Source: an uncultured Lewinella sp. (GTDB lineage: Bacteria > Bacteroidota > Bacteroidia > Chitinophagales > Saprospiraceae). Taken from it: a stretch of 64,000 nucleotides of DNA. The DNA is taken from contig CALMYQ010000200.1 of assembly GCA_937873655.1 (NCBI GenBank), forward strand, positions 1 to 64,000. Reading direction: 5' to 3'. The notes beneath the pieces were generated by a model. It did no database searches. It saw only the letters and a program-made list of their open reading frames with translations, and was not told where the DNA came from. The position numbers and the translations under genes are program-made. Below, piece after piece: positions 8,887 to 17,089 of this stretch (within the stretch, counting starts at the first letter, position 1; each line of letters starts with the position of its first letter).

Positions 8887-8939
8887 GTCCCTTTCAAATA
8901 TAGGTTAATCCTTGCCGATTTTTTGCTGAAGCCTTCACC

Positions 8940-8980
8940 GTGCACGTGTCGGACACCTTCGAGGTGTCCGACACGTGCAC
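8940..8980. terminator. Perfect 19-bp hairpin between convergent genes
   Basis: GTGCACGTGTCGGACACCT (8940-8958) and its exact complement (8962-8980) enclose a TCG loop. It sits in the 115-bp gap between a plus-strand gene ending at 8886 and a minus-strand gene ending at 9002. It could act as a bidirectional terminator. There is no T-run on either side, so it may instead be a dispersed REP-type palindrome. Confidence 0.6.
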
Positions 8981-9001
8981 AGCCCGATGTGCGGCCATTC
9001 A

Positions 9002-9385
9002 TCAAAGAACCAATTCACGGAAAAGCTTGTCGAGCGCGACATCCAGGTCTGTTGCAAAGCCCGGGTGCGGGCGCGAGGTCTGGATGGAGGCGCTTCGTAC
9101 AGCCGTGAGCCAACGGAAACGTTCGGGCGGGAGCAATGCGGCGATCGGTCCGCCGTCCGGTGCGCCGCTTGCGATTTTTTCCAGGGCTTCCAGGTTGGAT
9201 TGCAGGAATTCCAGGTCCGCTTCCGGGGCCAGTCGCAGGATTTTATCCCGGTCCAATTGCACGCGCACCCTGATGAACCCGCTGCGTTTGCAAAACAGGA
9301 TCACCCCCACATTAATGAACTCCTCGCGTTCTACCCGGGGCACAAACCGGATCACGGCGTATTCATAAAGGTGCTTCTCTTGCAT
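9002..9385 (-). CDS. DUF3037 family protein
   Basis: A 127-residue protein matching the DUF3037 pattern: an N-terminal YEYAVIRFVPRVEREEFINVGVILFC segment, then a helical part and a C-terminal LDKLFRELVL. The biochemical role is unknown. The start codon lies inside the end of the HipA-like kinase gene (23-bp overlap), so the two are translationally coupled. In many bacteria these two families occur side by side, which suggests a functional pair, perhaps kinase and partner or substrate. No signal peptide; cytoplasmic. Confidence 0.85.
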   Translation of the reverse strand: MQEKHLYEYAVIRFVPRVEREEFINVGVILFCKRSGFIRVRVQLDRDKILRLAPEADLEFLQSNLEALEKIASGAPDGGPIAALLPPERFRWLTAVRSASIQTSRPHPGFATDLDVALDKLFRELVL

Positions 9386-10145
9386 GCAGCGCTTCTTTTA
9401 CAAAGATATCGGAATGGAGTATCCTTTCGTTCAGAAACCGGGTATAGCCTTCCCGGAGTTCATCGGGCGTTTCGGTCGTGTCCCGCCACTGCAGCCAGTC
9501 GTCGGGGATGGACGCCACGATATCCCGGATCTTTTCGGGTGGCAACAGGGCTTTCATTTCAACGTCCACTTCCGCCACCTGATCGGCCCGCCAGATGAAC
9601 ACGTGCCCCTTGATCTGGGCGAACGGGCTTCGGATGGCCTGGTCCAACCCCGCCCAGTTGTGGTGAAAATACAAGGAGGCGCCGTGGTCGATCAGCCAGA
9701 GTTCGCGGTTCCAGAACAGCATATTGGTATTCCGGACGGTGCGGTCAACGTTCATCAGCAAGGCGTCCAGCCATACGATCCGGGAGGCCGTCAACGGGTC
9801 CGCCTGGTGCACGACCGGATCAAAGGTAAAAGACCCCGACAGAAAGTGCAACCCCAGGTTGAGCCCGCGGCTGGCCTGGAGCAGGTCCTGGATCTCCTCG
9901 TCGCCCTCGGTGCGCCCGAATGCCTCGTCCAGGTTGATGAAAACGATCTCCGGCACGCGGAACCCCAGGGCCCGGGCGATCTCCCCGCCGATCAGTTCGG
10001 CGATCAGCGCTTTGGTCCCCTGCCCTGCCCCGCGGAATTTGAGCACGTACTTGAATTCGTCGTCCGCCTCCGCCAGGGCCGGCAGCGAGCCGCCTTCCCG
10101 CAGCGGGGTGATGTACCGGGTGACATTTACAGTGCGCAGGTCCAT
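9363..10145 (-). CDS. HipA-like kinase family protein
   Basis: A 260-residue protein of the compact HipA-like kinase family. A nucleotide-binding Lys lies in KYVLKFRGAG. The catalytic-loop equivalent is LDALLMNVDRTVRNTNML (Asp and two Asn in the expected D...N spacing). The metal-binding segment is LIDHGASLYFHH, where DHG replaces the usual DFG. It is much shorter than true HipA (about 440 residues) and lacks an adjacent HipB-like antitoxin. Downstream and overlapping is the DUF3037 gene. A toxin-antitoxin or signalling role is possible but unproven. Confidence 0.78.
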   Translation of the reverse strand: MDLRTVNVTRYITPLREGGSLPALAEADDEFKYVLKFRGAGQGTKALIAELIGGEIARALGFRVPEIVFINLDEAFGRTEGDEEIQDLLQASRGLNLGLHFLSGSFTFDPVVHQADPLTASRIVWLDALLMNVDRTVRNTNMLFWNRELWLIDHGASLYFHHNWAGLDQAIRSPFAQIKGHVFIWRADQVAEVDVEMKALLPPEKIRDIVASIPDDWLQWRDTTETPDELREGYTRFLNERILHSDIFVKEALHAREAPL

Positions 10146-10384
10146 GATTTTGGTTTAGGGGGTAAAGATACGGGGTTGATTGGGAATTGATTGATGATTG
10201 ATGATCGATGAATTTTGATTTTTGAAGTATGGGGAACCTGGGGTGGCTCGCATTTTCATAGGCCGCATGGTTTTGCTTATCTATTATTCTGACTTTTTTC
10301 AATTGCGTTATATTTCATTGTGGATTCATTGCATCTTTGCAGAACACACCAATTGAAATCTATATTTAAAAACATTGAAGAAGC

Positions 10385-10891
10385 ATGAAGGTAAAAGAAT
10401 TCATCAAAAACATTCTAATTGATGAAATAAAAGATATTCAACAAAAATGCGGCCATCATTTTTTATCTTTTGGATTAATTTCCCAAGGAATAGAATTTTA
10501 TGGGGCTTGTCTTGATGAAGGTTCTTTTTTTGAAATTGGAAAAAGTGGATCAGGGTTCAGAATGGCGATTATTGAATTATTTCCGAGCAATTACCATCCC
10601 TTTGCGGAAGAAAAAAACAAGCCTTTCGACCTTTATGAAAACTTAAGGTGTGGCCTAATACATGCAGTTTTACCTAAAGCTGAATTAGAATTAATTCAAC
10701 AATCAGAAATTCATCGGTTTGGAAATCACCTTGAGATAAAGTCAATCAGGAAAAGAGACCGATTGATTTTGGTTTCTCAAATCTTAATGGCAGATTTTGA
10801 AAAAGCTGGTTTGGAGATTATCCGCAGGATTGAAGATCGCGAAATTTCTGACGATAAAGTTTATAAAGAATTTATGGGTATTGACCCTTAA
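10385..10891 (+). CDS. Hypothetical protein in an AT-rich islet
   Basis: A 168-residue soluble protein with no signal peptide. It is noticeably AT-rich, with Ile/Lys/Glu-rich composition and A/T-ending codons unlike the GC-rich neighbours, suggesting recent acquisition. It contains ISQGIEFYGACLDEGSFFE and a basic segment (KSIRKRDRLILVSQILMADFEKAGLEIIRRI). I recognise no family. The flanks (10146-10384 and 10892-11360) are equally AT-rich. A TGAT-rich simple stretch lies at about 10179-10222. Confidence 0.6.
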   Translation: MKVKEFIKNILIDEIKDIQQKCGHHFLSFGLISQGIEFYGACLDEGSFFEIGKSGSGFRMAIIELFPSNYHPFAEEKNKPFDLYENLRCGLIHAVLPKAELELIQQSEIHRFGNHLEIKSIRKRDRLILVSQILMADFEKAGLEIIRRIEDREISDDKVYKEFMGIDP

Positions 10892-11005
10892 GGGCCTCTG
10901 AATCAATAACTGTCAGATTTGATCCTGCTTGTTCGGGCGTAGATTACTTTAATCGAAATAGTTTTCAAAATAATGATGTCAGCCCATTTTTTAAGTTAAG
11001 TTTCA

Positions 11006-11191
11006 AACCCGAAGGGCTTTAATATGCTTAACTGTGGGAGCATCCCACGGATCTTCAAAACGGCTGTGAGGAAGCCTGAAGGGCTTCAATATCATGCAGT
11101 TCGGAATCAACAACCTGAAATGGAAAAACACGTTTGACCCCTTCAGGGTCATGAAATCAACGCCATTCCCGCCGCCGGTTTCACCGACGGC
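11006..11191. repeat. Cluster of short REP-like palindromes
   Basis: The 469-bp gap 10892-11360 holds no convincing gene but several related palindromic pieces. They are ACCCGAAGGGCTTTAATAT (11007-11025), its relative GCCTGAAGGGCTTCAATAT (11074-11092), the hairpin CTGTGGGA/TCCCACGG (11032-11050), the hairpin TGACCC/GGGTCA (11135-11151) and a GCCG/CGGC hairpin (11171-11191). Similar motifs recur in intergenic DNA of many Bacteroidota. These look like degenerate dispersed repeats. Confidence 0.55.
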
Positions 11192-11360
11192 TAAAGGTAT
11201 TTAAGCCTTTCAGACTTAGCGTTCCGTTTCTCCAATCCTGACGGTAATTTTTTTCGGCGACCCTAAGCCAAATACGACAGTTATTATTTCACCGATCCTA
11301 TAATCTGGGAGACGACCGTTTGTTGGATGATTTACTTCAAAACACAACTACCAATACAGA

Positions 11361-11741
11361 ATGAAAAAACTACCTATTTTATTTACTGTCCTTTTGTTTC
11401 TGGCTGTTTCAGGCTGCAACAAAACGACGGAGACTGTGGCGCCCGTTCTCGAAGGCCAGTACACCGGTACCTTTGAAAGGAACGGAACAATCGCCCCTGT
11501 CGAACTGAACCTGAACGATCAGGATTTTACGGGTTCCAGCGAGACGGATAAATTTCCGGCCATCTGCAGCGGTCATTACACGGCAACCGGTGATTCCATT
11601 TCTTTTGAAAATACCTGCATCTGGACCGCCGAATTCGACTGGACCTTGATCCTGAGCGAATCCTGGCATTATGTGGTGGACAATAACAAGCTGACCCTTA
11701 TTCGGCCTAACGGGGATCGATATGATTTGCAGAAACAATAG
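11361..11741 (+). CDS. Small lipoprotein of unknown function
   Basis: A 126-residue protein with a type II signal peptide, MKKLPILFTVLLFLAVSGC, the Cys being the lipid-modified residue. The mature part looks like a small beta-barrel or lipocalin-like fold (EGQYTGTFERNG, SGHYTATGDSISFENTC, NKLTLIRPNGDRYDL). It contains a possible disulfide pair. No family is recognised. It is presumably anchored in the inner or outer membrane. It stands alone between the AT-rich islet and the next plus-strand gene. Confidence 0.72.
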   Translation: MKKLPILFTVLLFLAVSGCNKTTETVAPVLEGQYTGTFERNGTIAPVELNLNDQDFTGSSETDKFPAICSGHYTATGDSISFENTCIWTAEFDWTLILSESWHYVVDNNKLTLIRPNGDRYDLQKQ

Positions 11742-11829
11742 GTGATCATACCGGGTTGATTATTCTTTTAAACCTTGGTCGAACTTTCCTAAATTCACCC
11801 GGTATTTTGAGTTTTGGAGCCATGCCTAC

Positions 11830-11858
11830 GTTTACGAAACCCCGGAGGTTTCGCAAAC
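11830..11858. repeat. Hairpin upstream of unknown gene
   Basis: GTTTACGAAACC and GGTTTCGCAAAC pair at 11 of 12 positions around CCGGA. It is 25 bases upstream of the next start codon and may be a terminator for the lipoprotein gene, or a dispersed repeat of the CGAAACC type. There is no T-run. Confidence 0.4.
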
Positions 11859-11883
11859 GGACCAACGTAAAGCAAACAACACT

Positions 11884-13038
11884 ATGCACTTATTGCCGAC
11901 CACCGATACCGTCGATCTGATCGCAGGCGAAAGCGAGCCCGTGCTCCGCAACCTGCGGATCACCCAATGCTATTTCGGGCTTTCTTCGGCGATGGCCGCC
12001 CGTACCGGCCCCGGCGCCAACTGGTGCACCTTCGCGACCTGGGCCTCCAAACAGGCCGGGCAAACCATCCGAAAAGAGGACCTGAAACGGGCGCTTGAAC
12101 GGCTCATCCAGCCCCAATCCGCCGGCGAACGGGGGCTTGCAGACCTGGATCCGGATAGAATTGGCGAAGACCCCGCTATGGTAGAAAAGGTCTGGAAATT
12201 GTTTGACCCCGAACGGATCCAGGACAGGTCGAGCGAGGCGGTGAGCCGCGGCAACCGGAAGGTGTTTGCGGAGATCGGCCGCGAATTCGCCCGGTTCCTG
12301 ACCGAGTGCGGCGGTGATGCGGCATACGATGAAGCCTGGATAAACGCCTTTTGCAACGGCCTCCGCCCCGGCGATCCGCCCGACGGACAGCAATACCTCC
12401 GGCGGGCTTTCCGGCGATATTATACCGCCTTTTTTGAACCGGATGAGAAGCAAAAAGCCGAGCTCATGCTGCTGGCCAATCTCGAGATCGGTTTCCACGA
12501 ACAGAATCGCCTGCAACCCGAGATCGCAGCCGGACTGGATGCGGCCATTCCCTCCGCCAGCGAGATCACCCGAAGCGTACTGGCAAGCCTGTTTCCCTAT
12601 CGCGGATGGCTCCTGCAGCTGGCCTTCCCGGTCATGCGTTTCCTCGGCCGCCCCCTTGCAATCGATCGCACCCTCGACCGGTTGATCGACCGGGCGCGGA
12701 AAAAGGTCCGCCTCCTGCTCACCAAACACCTGATGGTGCTGGGCTTCCCGGAGGGGCAAGACCTGCGGCTCGGCAGGGACCTCCATGGCGCCTTCCCCCA
12801 ACCATTGCAGCACCTGGACAATCCGGATTTGCTGGCCTTGCTCAGGCGCATCGATCCAACTCCGGACAGCCTGATCGACACCGGCGCAATCGACTGGGCC
12901 GACCTGCCCGACCGCATGCATTATATCGGCGATTTGTTCCGGTCGCAGCATTTCAATGCCCGGTTGCTGGAAATGCCTTTTTTGCAGGAGCAGACGGCAG
13001 CCATAAGGGCCGGACAAATACCTGATGGTCGGCTTTAA
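11884..13038 (+). CDS. Conserved hypothetical soluble protein
   Basis: A 384-residue cytoplasmic protein, Arg/Leu/Asp rich and largely helical. The N-terminal region has a conserved-looking stretch (LRNLRITQCYFGLSSAMAA, then GANWCTFATWASKQAGQTI) that may be the defining core. The middle contains RRAFRRYYTAFFEPDEKQKAELML and NLEIGFHEQNRLQPEI, with a charged HEQ that could bind metal. I know no experimentally defined family. Its stop is only 13 bp from the stop of the convergent hydrolase-TPR gene. Confidence 0.7.
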   Translation: MHLLPTTDTVDLIAGESEPVLRNLRITQCYFGLSSAMAARTGPGANWCTFATWASKQAGQTIRKEDLKRALERLIQPQSAGERGLADLDPDRIGEDPAMVEKVWKLFDPERIQDRSSEAVSRGNRKVFAEIGREFARFLTECGGDAAYDEAWINAFCNGLRPGDPPDGQQYLRRAFRRYYTAFFEPDEKQKAELMLLANLEIGFHEQNRLQPEIAAGLDAAIPSASEITRSVLASLFPYRGWLLQLAFPVMRFLGRPLAIDRTLDRLIDRARKKVRLLLTKHLMVLGFPEGQDLRLGRDLHGAFPQPLQHLDNPDLLALLRRIDPTPDSLIDTGAIDWADLPDRMHYIGDLFRSQHFNARLLEMPFLQEQTAAIRAGQIPDGRL

Positions 13039-13051
13039 TTCAACCTTATGG

Positions 13052-14440
13052 TCATTCCAAGGCCTTCACCAACGCCGTAAATCGGTCATCCGCCCGCAAG
13101 GAATCCAGGTCCGGGTCGTGTTCGTATGATTGCCGGTTGCGGTATCCGTATTGGATGGCGTGTTCCAGGGCTTCTATGGCTTTATCGATATTACTCATTT
13201 TAGCGTAAGCACATCCCAGGTTGTAGTAATCGCCGCCGTTCGGGCCCATGGCCAGCGCTTTCTCGTAGAATCCGGCTGCTTCCCGGTTTTTGTCCAGCAC
13301 CAGCAGGGCATACCCCATGCTGGAATAGGCGGAGCGATCCATCAGGCCGGCATTGGTCGCCGCTTTCAGGTCGGCTTCGGCCTTGTCGGTACGGCCACCT
13401 GCATAATTTACAATGATCTTGCCGGTCACTGCGGCGGTATTTTTCGGATCAAGGGCCAGCAGGTTGTCGTATACCTGTTCGGCTTCGTTGTGCCGGTTGG
13501 CGCGCATGAGCTCTCCGGCGTAAAGGTTAAGGGTCTGGACGTCCTTTGGGTACTTATTGGCCATATCGGCCAGGAGCGGCAATGCCCGGTCGCGATCGTA
13601 GCGCAATGCGGTCATCATGGCCCGGCCGTCCTTGTAATCCAGGTGGTGCGGCGGGACGGGGTCGAGTTCGTTTTTCCAGAAGGACAGGGTCTCTTTCAGG
13701 ATCCTTCGGGCTTCATCGGTATCGGTGTAGGTATCGAAGGCATGCGGCATACCGGACCCCATGCGGATGGTCCAGGGTGCCTTATTGAGGAGGACTTGTT
13801 TCCAGATTTCGTCGTAATTATTTTGGCGTACGTCGCTCTCGGCCACCACGAAATAGACCGGCAGATCCTTGCGATAAGGGCCGCTGCCGTAGGCGCCGTA
13901 GTACAGTACAGCGGCCTTGATGCCGTCGAAGGCCTCTTCCCCCATGAGGTAGTTCAATGTGTTGCCCACGTTGGCGGAAGCGGCGTATACCCCCAGGCGA
14001 TCGGTGTCGATCTGGAACTGCGCGCCTTTTGCCGCCAGGAAGTCAAACACACCCTTTATGGATTCCATCACATGGTTGGGGTCGCTGTCCATCGAAATGC
14101 CGATATATCCGTTGGCAGCTACCAATCGGGGCCAGGTGGAATAAACACCCCAGCTTTTCAGTTTCCTGGCGCCCGGGCGGTCACCGATCGCGTTGAGGAA
14201 TACCACCGCCGGCCTTTTTTCGCCGGCAGCCATGACGGGCGGCAGGTAGATGTCCAGGTCAAGGTTGCCGATATCGGTTTTCATGTAGGTCACACCCGGT
14301 TTCAGGGTCACTTTTTCCATATCGGGATGTTCGAGTACAACCCCGAAATTCAGCTGATCCGCAGGGGAAAGGGGTTCGGAAGGCTGGGCCGCAACCAAAA
14401 CGGCATTGGCCAGCGAAAGGCAGAAAAAGAAGGTTTTCAT
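13052..14440 (-). CDS. Secreted alpha/beta hydrolase-like protein with TPR repeats
   Basis: A 462-residue protein whose start at MKTFFFCLSLANAVLVAAQ gives a signal peptide. Residues about 30-245 have an alpha/beta-hydrolase (dienelactone-hydrolase-like) layout: LDLDIYLPP, RPAVVFLNAIGD, and a nucleophile-elbow candidate at GVYAASANVGN. The latter keeps Ser but not the full G-x-S-x-G. An Asp lies in VAESD and a His in GMPHAFD. Residues about 290-440 form TPR repeats (NLYAGELMRANRHNEAEQVYD and later units). It lies 46 bp downstream of an AraC-type regulator on the same strand, which may control it. The substrate is unknown. Confidence 0.72.
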   Translation of the reverse strand: MKTFFFCLSLANAVLVAAQPSEPLSPADQLNFGVVLEHPDMEKVTLKPGVTYMKTDIGNLDLDIYLPPVMAAGEKRPAVVFLNAIGDRPGARKLKSWGVYSTWPRLVAANGYIGISMDSDPNHVMESIKGVFDFLAAKGAQFQIDTDRLGVYAASANVGNTLNYLMGEEAFDGIKAAVLYYGAYGSGPYRKDLPVYFVVAESDVRQNNYDEIWKQVLLNKAPWTIRMGSGMPHAFDTYTDTDEARRILKETLSFWKNELDPVPPHHLDYKDGRAMMTALRYDRDRALPLLADMANKYPKDVQTLNLYAGELMRANRHNEAEQVYDNLLALDPKNTAAVTGKIIVNYAGGRTDKAEADLKAATNAGLMDRSAYSSMGYALLVLDKNREAAGFYEKALAMGPNGGDYYNLGCAYAKMSNIDKAIEALEHAIQYGYRNRQSYEHDPDLDSLRADDRFTALVKALE

Positions 14441-14486
14441 ATCAGTCGGATTTTTCGGCAATGGTAGGCGTCCAAACGCGCAAAGA

Positions 14487-15608
14487 CTACCGAACCGATC
14501 GATCCGGGACAATTTTACCATTTTTTTGGGCTGCTCTGCGGTAATCAGACGGGGTCCGTCCGGTTATTTTCTTGAAGGCGTCATTGAAAACAGACAGGGA
14601 GTTGAAACCGGCGTCGTAGGCGATATCCGCGATCTTGAGCCTGCGGCAGGCAGGCGAGCCGAGCATTTTCCCGGCTTCTTCCACCCGCAGGTTATTGATG
14701 TAGTCGAAATAGGAAAGCTGGAGGCGCTCGTTCAGCACCTGCGACAGATTGTGACGATTGGTATCCAGCCTGGCGGCGAGCTTTTCAATGGTCAGTTCGG
14801 GATCGGTATAGACCCTTTCCCCTCGCATCAAACCGGCCAGGACGCGGGCAATTCGTTCGGCTTCTTCTTCCTTCAGGGTCGACCTGGCGTATTTCTTTTC
14901 CGGCTCCCGGTTTCCGGCGGGATCGTCCATCCCGAATAACCTGGGCGCCCTCATTACCCAATAACTGACCCAGTAAATAAACAGGGTGAGCAATACGAAT
15001 CCGAACCGGAGTACAGCCAGCCGGGGATAAGTCTCGTGAAGCAGCGTCAACAGGAAGCTGACAACCGATGTTACCACCCAGGACAGTTCGACAAACCGCC
15101 GGACCCAGGTCCAAAGCAACTGCTGCCCGGCGCCCTCATTTGCGCCATACCGGACACAAATCTGGTGTGCCGAATAGTGGTATGCGGCGATCACGACCAA
15201 TTGCCAGAACATGCCGGGCCACCCCTTGTAAAGCCATTCGTACCAGGGAAACCAGTAACCGGCAAAGCCCAGCCAAATGCACAGGGCGCCGCCCAAGAAC
15301 GGCAGAAAATGGAGTGCAGGCAGTTTCGGCGGATGGTCTTCACCGGCGAGATAACGGACAAACAGCCAGGCCAGCGGTCCGTACAACAGCGGCAATTTAT
15401 AACTGATATTATAAGTGATCAGCAGGTGCTGCATCAGCCACCATTTATCCAGGATCTTGAAGCCGATCTGGGCCAGCATAACCGCCAGGTAGAGGATCAA
15501 AAACACGTATCCCCGCGGCCGGGCTTTTCGCCGCATCAACAACAATCCCAACAGGAGGCCCTGAATGCCGCCCAGCAAGAGCAAGAGCATGCTGCCGTAC
15601 AATACCAT
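14487..15608 (-). CDS. AraC-family regulator with membrane-embedded N-terminus
   Basis: A 373-residue protein. The first about 230 residues hold six or seven hydrophobic helices (from MVLYGSMLLLLLGGIQGLLLG to VLLTLFIYWVSYWV). The last about 100 residues are an AraC/XylS DNA-binding domain with both helix-turn-helix units (LTIEKLAARLDTNRHNLSQ; IADIAYDAGFNSLSVFNDAFKKITGRTPSDYR). This arrangement is common in Bacteroidota and implies sensing at the membrane. The likely target is its own locus or the hydrolase-TPR gene 46 bp downstream. Confidence 0.9.
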   Translation of the reverse strand: MVLYGSMLLLLLGGIQGLLLGLLLMRRKARPRGYVFLILYLAVMLAQIGFKILDKWWLMQHLLITYNISYKLPLLYGPLAWLFVRYLAGEDHPPKLPALHFLPFLGGALCIWLGFAGYWFPWYEWLYKGWPGMFWQLVVIAAYHYSAHQICVRYGANEGAGQQLLWTWVRRFVELSWVVTSVVSFLLTLLHETYPRLAVLRFGFVLLTLFIYWVSYWVMRAPRLFGMDDPAGNREPEKKYARSTLKEEEAERIARVLAGLMRGERVYTDPELTIEKLAARLDTNRHNLSQVLNERLQLSYFDYINNLRVEEAGKMLGSPACRRLKIADIAYDAGFNSLSVFNDAFKKITGRTPSDYRRAAQKNGKIVPDRSVR

Positions 15609-15696
15609 ATCAGCCGACTATAATTGAAGGTAACGACATCCCCCACACCCAAAGGTTGCACCCCTCTCATCCGCCGAAGCCTCGGGCGAAGGCGGG

Positions 15697-15765
15697 CTCT
15701 CACCCTCTCACCCTCTCACCCTCTCACTCTCTCACTCTCTCACTCCCTCACCCTCACCCCCTCCC
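15697..15765. repeat. CTCTCACC/CTCTCACT simple repeat
   Basis: About eight imperfect copies of an 8-base unit (CTCTCACC, then CTCTCACT) run together just downstream of the stop of a minus-strand gene. A dispersed CCGCC/GGCGG hairpin (about 15671-15695) precedes them. The array is likely slippage-prone. It is not CRISPR: there are no spacers. Confidence 0.75.
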
Positions 15766-16314
15766 CTACCTTCTGATCTTCAACACCAGCGTATACGCCC
15801 CTTCCTTCAATCCTTCAGCGCCCACAACCCCGATAACCACCTGGTACGGGTTATTAATGGCCAGGATATCGTGTACTGTGCGGGTATGGTCCTGGGTTTT
15901 GCCGCGAACCTTGTAGTCCCATTTGTGATCCGCTTCGCAACGGATGCAGCTGCTGAGCCGGGGTACGGTATTGTTGGCGGCCACCTGACCCACTTCGTAG
16001 GCATAAAGGCTGAAATTGGCTTTTTTATCCGCCGGGATCACCTGGATCTCCATCTCGGAATGGTCGGGCAGGTCCAGGGCGTAGAGGACGTGGTTGCCGG
16101 TAAATTTGCGCGCCTGGGTGGCCGGAAAGCAGGCGACAGAGCTGTTCCAGGCCCAGGAAAGGTCTTCCATCGGGGCGCCTACGGAGAGGTTTCCTTCCAC
16201 CGTGAATTCTTCATTTACGGGTACTTCCAGCCATTGGGGTTGAAGGTCGGTTTGGGCGAATATACCCACTGCGCCTACCGTGAAAAAACAACAAAGGATC
16301 TTGGATTTCAACAT
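15766..16314 (-). CDS. Small secreted protein of unknown function
   Basis: A 182-residue protein starting at MLKSKILCCFFTVGAVGIFAQ, which supplies a signal peptide; a start seven codons upstream is possible. The mature part reads as a beta-rich single domain (EFTVEGNLSVG, NHVLYALDLPDHSEMEIQVIPADKKANFSLYAYEVG, GAYTLVLKIRR), like pre-peptidase C-terminal (PPC)-type beta-sandwiches. It has two Cys in SSCIRCEA. The exact function is unknown. It lies downstream of the terminator at 16473-16503, so it is probably outside the large operon. Confidence 0.68.
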   Translation of the reverse strand: MLKSKILCCFFTVGAVGIFAQTDLQPQWLEVPVNEEFTVEGNLSVGAPMEDLSWAWNSSVACFPATQARKFTGNHVLYALDLPDHSEMEIQVIPADKKANFSLYAYEVGQVAANNTVPRLSSCIRCEADHKWDYKVRGKTQDHTRTVHDILAINNPYQVVIGVVGAEGLKEGAYTLVLKIRR

Positions 16315-16472
16315 AGCGTTTTTGAAATTTTGCATTGACCGAAACGGCCGCCAGTTGTTGGCAGAACCGTCCGGGGTCTTAAAAGATCCAAATATAAGGA
16401 CGATATGCCAATTGGGACTCACCCGATCAGGTGAATTCAAGGCGGCGTAATGTCGAATTTCCGGGTATAAAA

Positions 16473-16503
16473 AAAGCGGGACCCCACCCTGGCGTCCCGC
16501 TTT
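16473..16503 (-). terminator. Strong terminator at the end of the large operon
   Basis: AAAGCGGGAC and GTCCCGCTTT form a perfect 10-bp stem with an 11-base loop. On the minus strand the stem is followed by a run of seven T (complement of 16469-16475). It begins 28 bp beyond the stop of the last gene of the minus-strand run, so it marks the end of the long transcription unit that starts to the right of the window. Confidence 0.85.
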
Positions 16504-16530
16504 CAAAATTGGTCGAAATAGCGCTAACCC

Positions 16531-17061
16531 TTATTCGGGTAATTCTGCTTCAAATGTTAAAGGAATCTCGTCTTTGGGTCCTTCATCCGTGAAATCAAAA
16601 ATTCTCCGGTTCAATAAGCCGCTACCCTTTACGTGCCTGCCTTCCAAAGTAAAAGTCAGCTCAACCGGCCTGGAAATCCCCTTGATCGTAAAAACGGCCT
16701 GGGTCTTAAACTGATTCTCCCCGGCCGGTTCGGCGCCACTGATCGTCACGGTAGCCTCCGGGAATTTCTTCACGAAAAAGTACTCTTTTTTCTTCCGGAC
16801 ATTCTTTTCAAGTTCTTTCCAACCGGTGGACAAAGAACTCGTCCTGATGGCCAGTTCAACCTGAATGTCTTCCACTTTGCCTTCCGTGTATTCCACTTTT
16901 TTAAAAGACCAATCTTCAAATGTGAATACCTGGGGAGATCCTGCATCCGCTATGAATTCAATGGTCCCCGGCGGGGTCGGGAAGGGCGGTTTTTCCGATT
17001 GGTCCCGGAGGCTCAACCAGGCGGTAACGGATGCAAAAGCGAGCATGATAATCGTTTTCAT
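16531..17061 (-). CDS. YceI-like lipid/isoprenoid-binding protein
   Basis: A 176-residue exported protein of the YceI type, a beta-barrel that binds amphipathic or polyisoprenoid molecules in other bacteria. Family cues are the repeating beta-strands ending in TIKGISRPVELTFTLEG and the central VKKFPEATVTISGAEP segment (the 'F.k.tSk.v' region). A weak signal sequence (MKTIIMLAFASVTAWLSL) precedes it. It is the last gene of the large operon, 28 bp after another YceI-like gene. A role in carrying the lipopeptide product or a lipid precursor is an inference. Confidence 0.75.
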   Translation of the reverse strand: MKTIIMLAFASVTAWLSLRDQSEKPPFPTPPGTIEFIADAGSPQVFTFEDWSFKKVEYTEGKVEDIQVELAIRTSSLSTGWKELEKNVRKKKEYFFVKKFPEATVTISGAEPAGENQFKTQAVFTIKGISRPVELTFTLEGRHVKGSGLLNRRIFDFTDEGPKDEIPLTFEAELPE

Positions 17062-17089
17062 AATCCTCTCATTATTGGTTATGGTAATA

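Noticed and set aside
11890..13017. Minus-strand frame of 375 codons
   Set aside because: Antisense to the 384-residue plus-strand gene. I kept the plus strand because its protein looks globular with plausible conserved blocks, but neither has a known family, so some doubt remains.
13130..14467. Plus-strand frame of 445 codons
   Set aside because: Opposite the hydrolase-TPR gene, which has a signal peptide and TPR motifs.
15697..15765. Possible CRISPR array
   Set aside because: Units are 8 bases and contiguous, with no spacers and no cas genes nearby.
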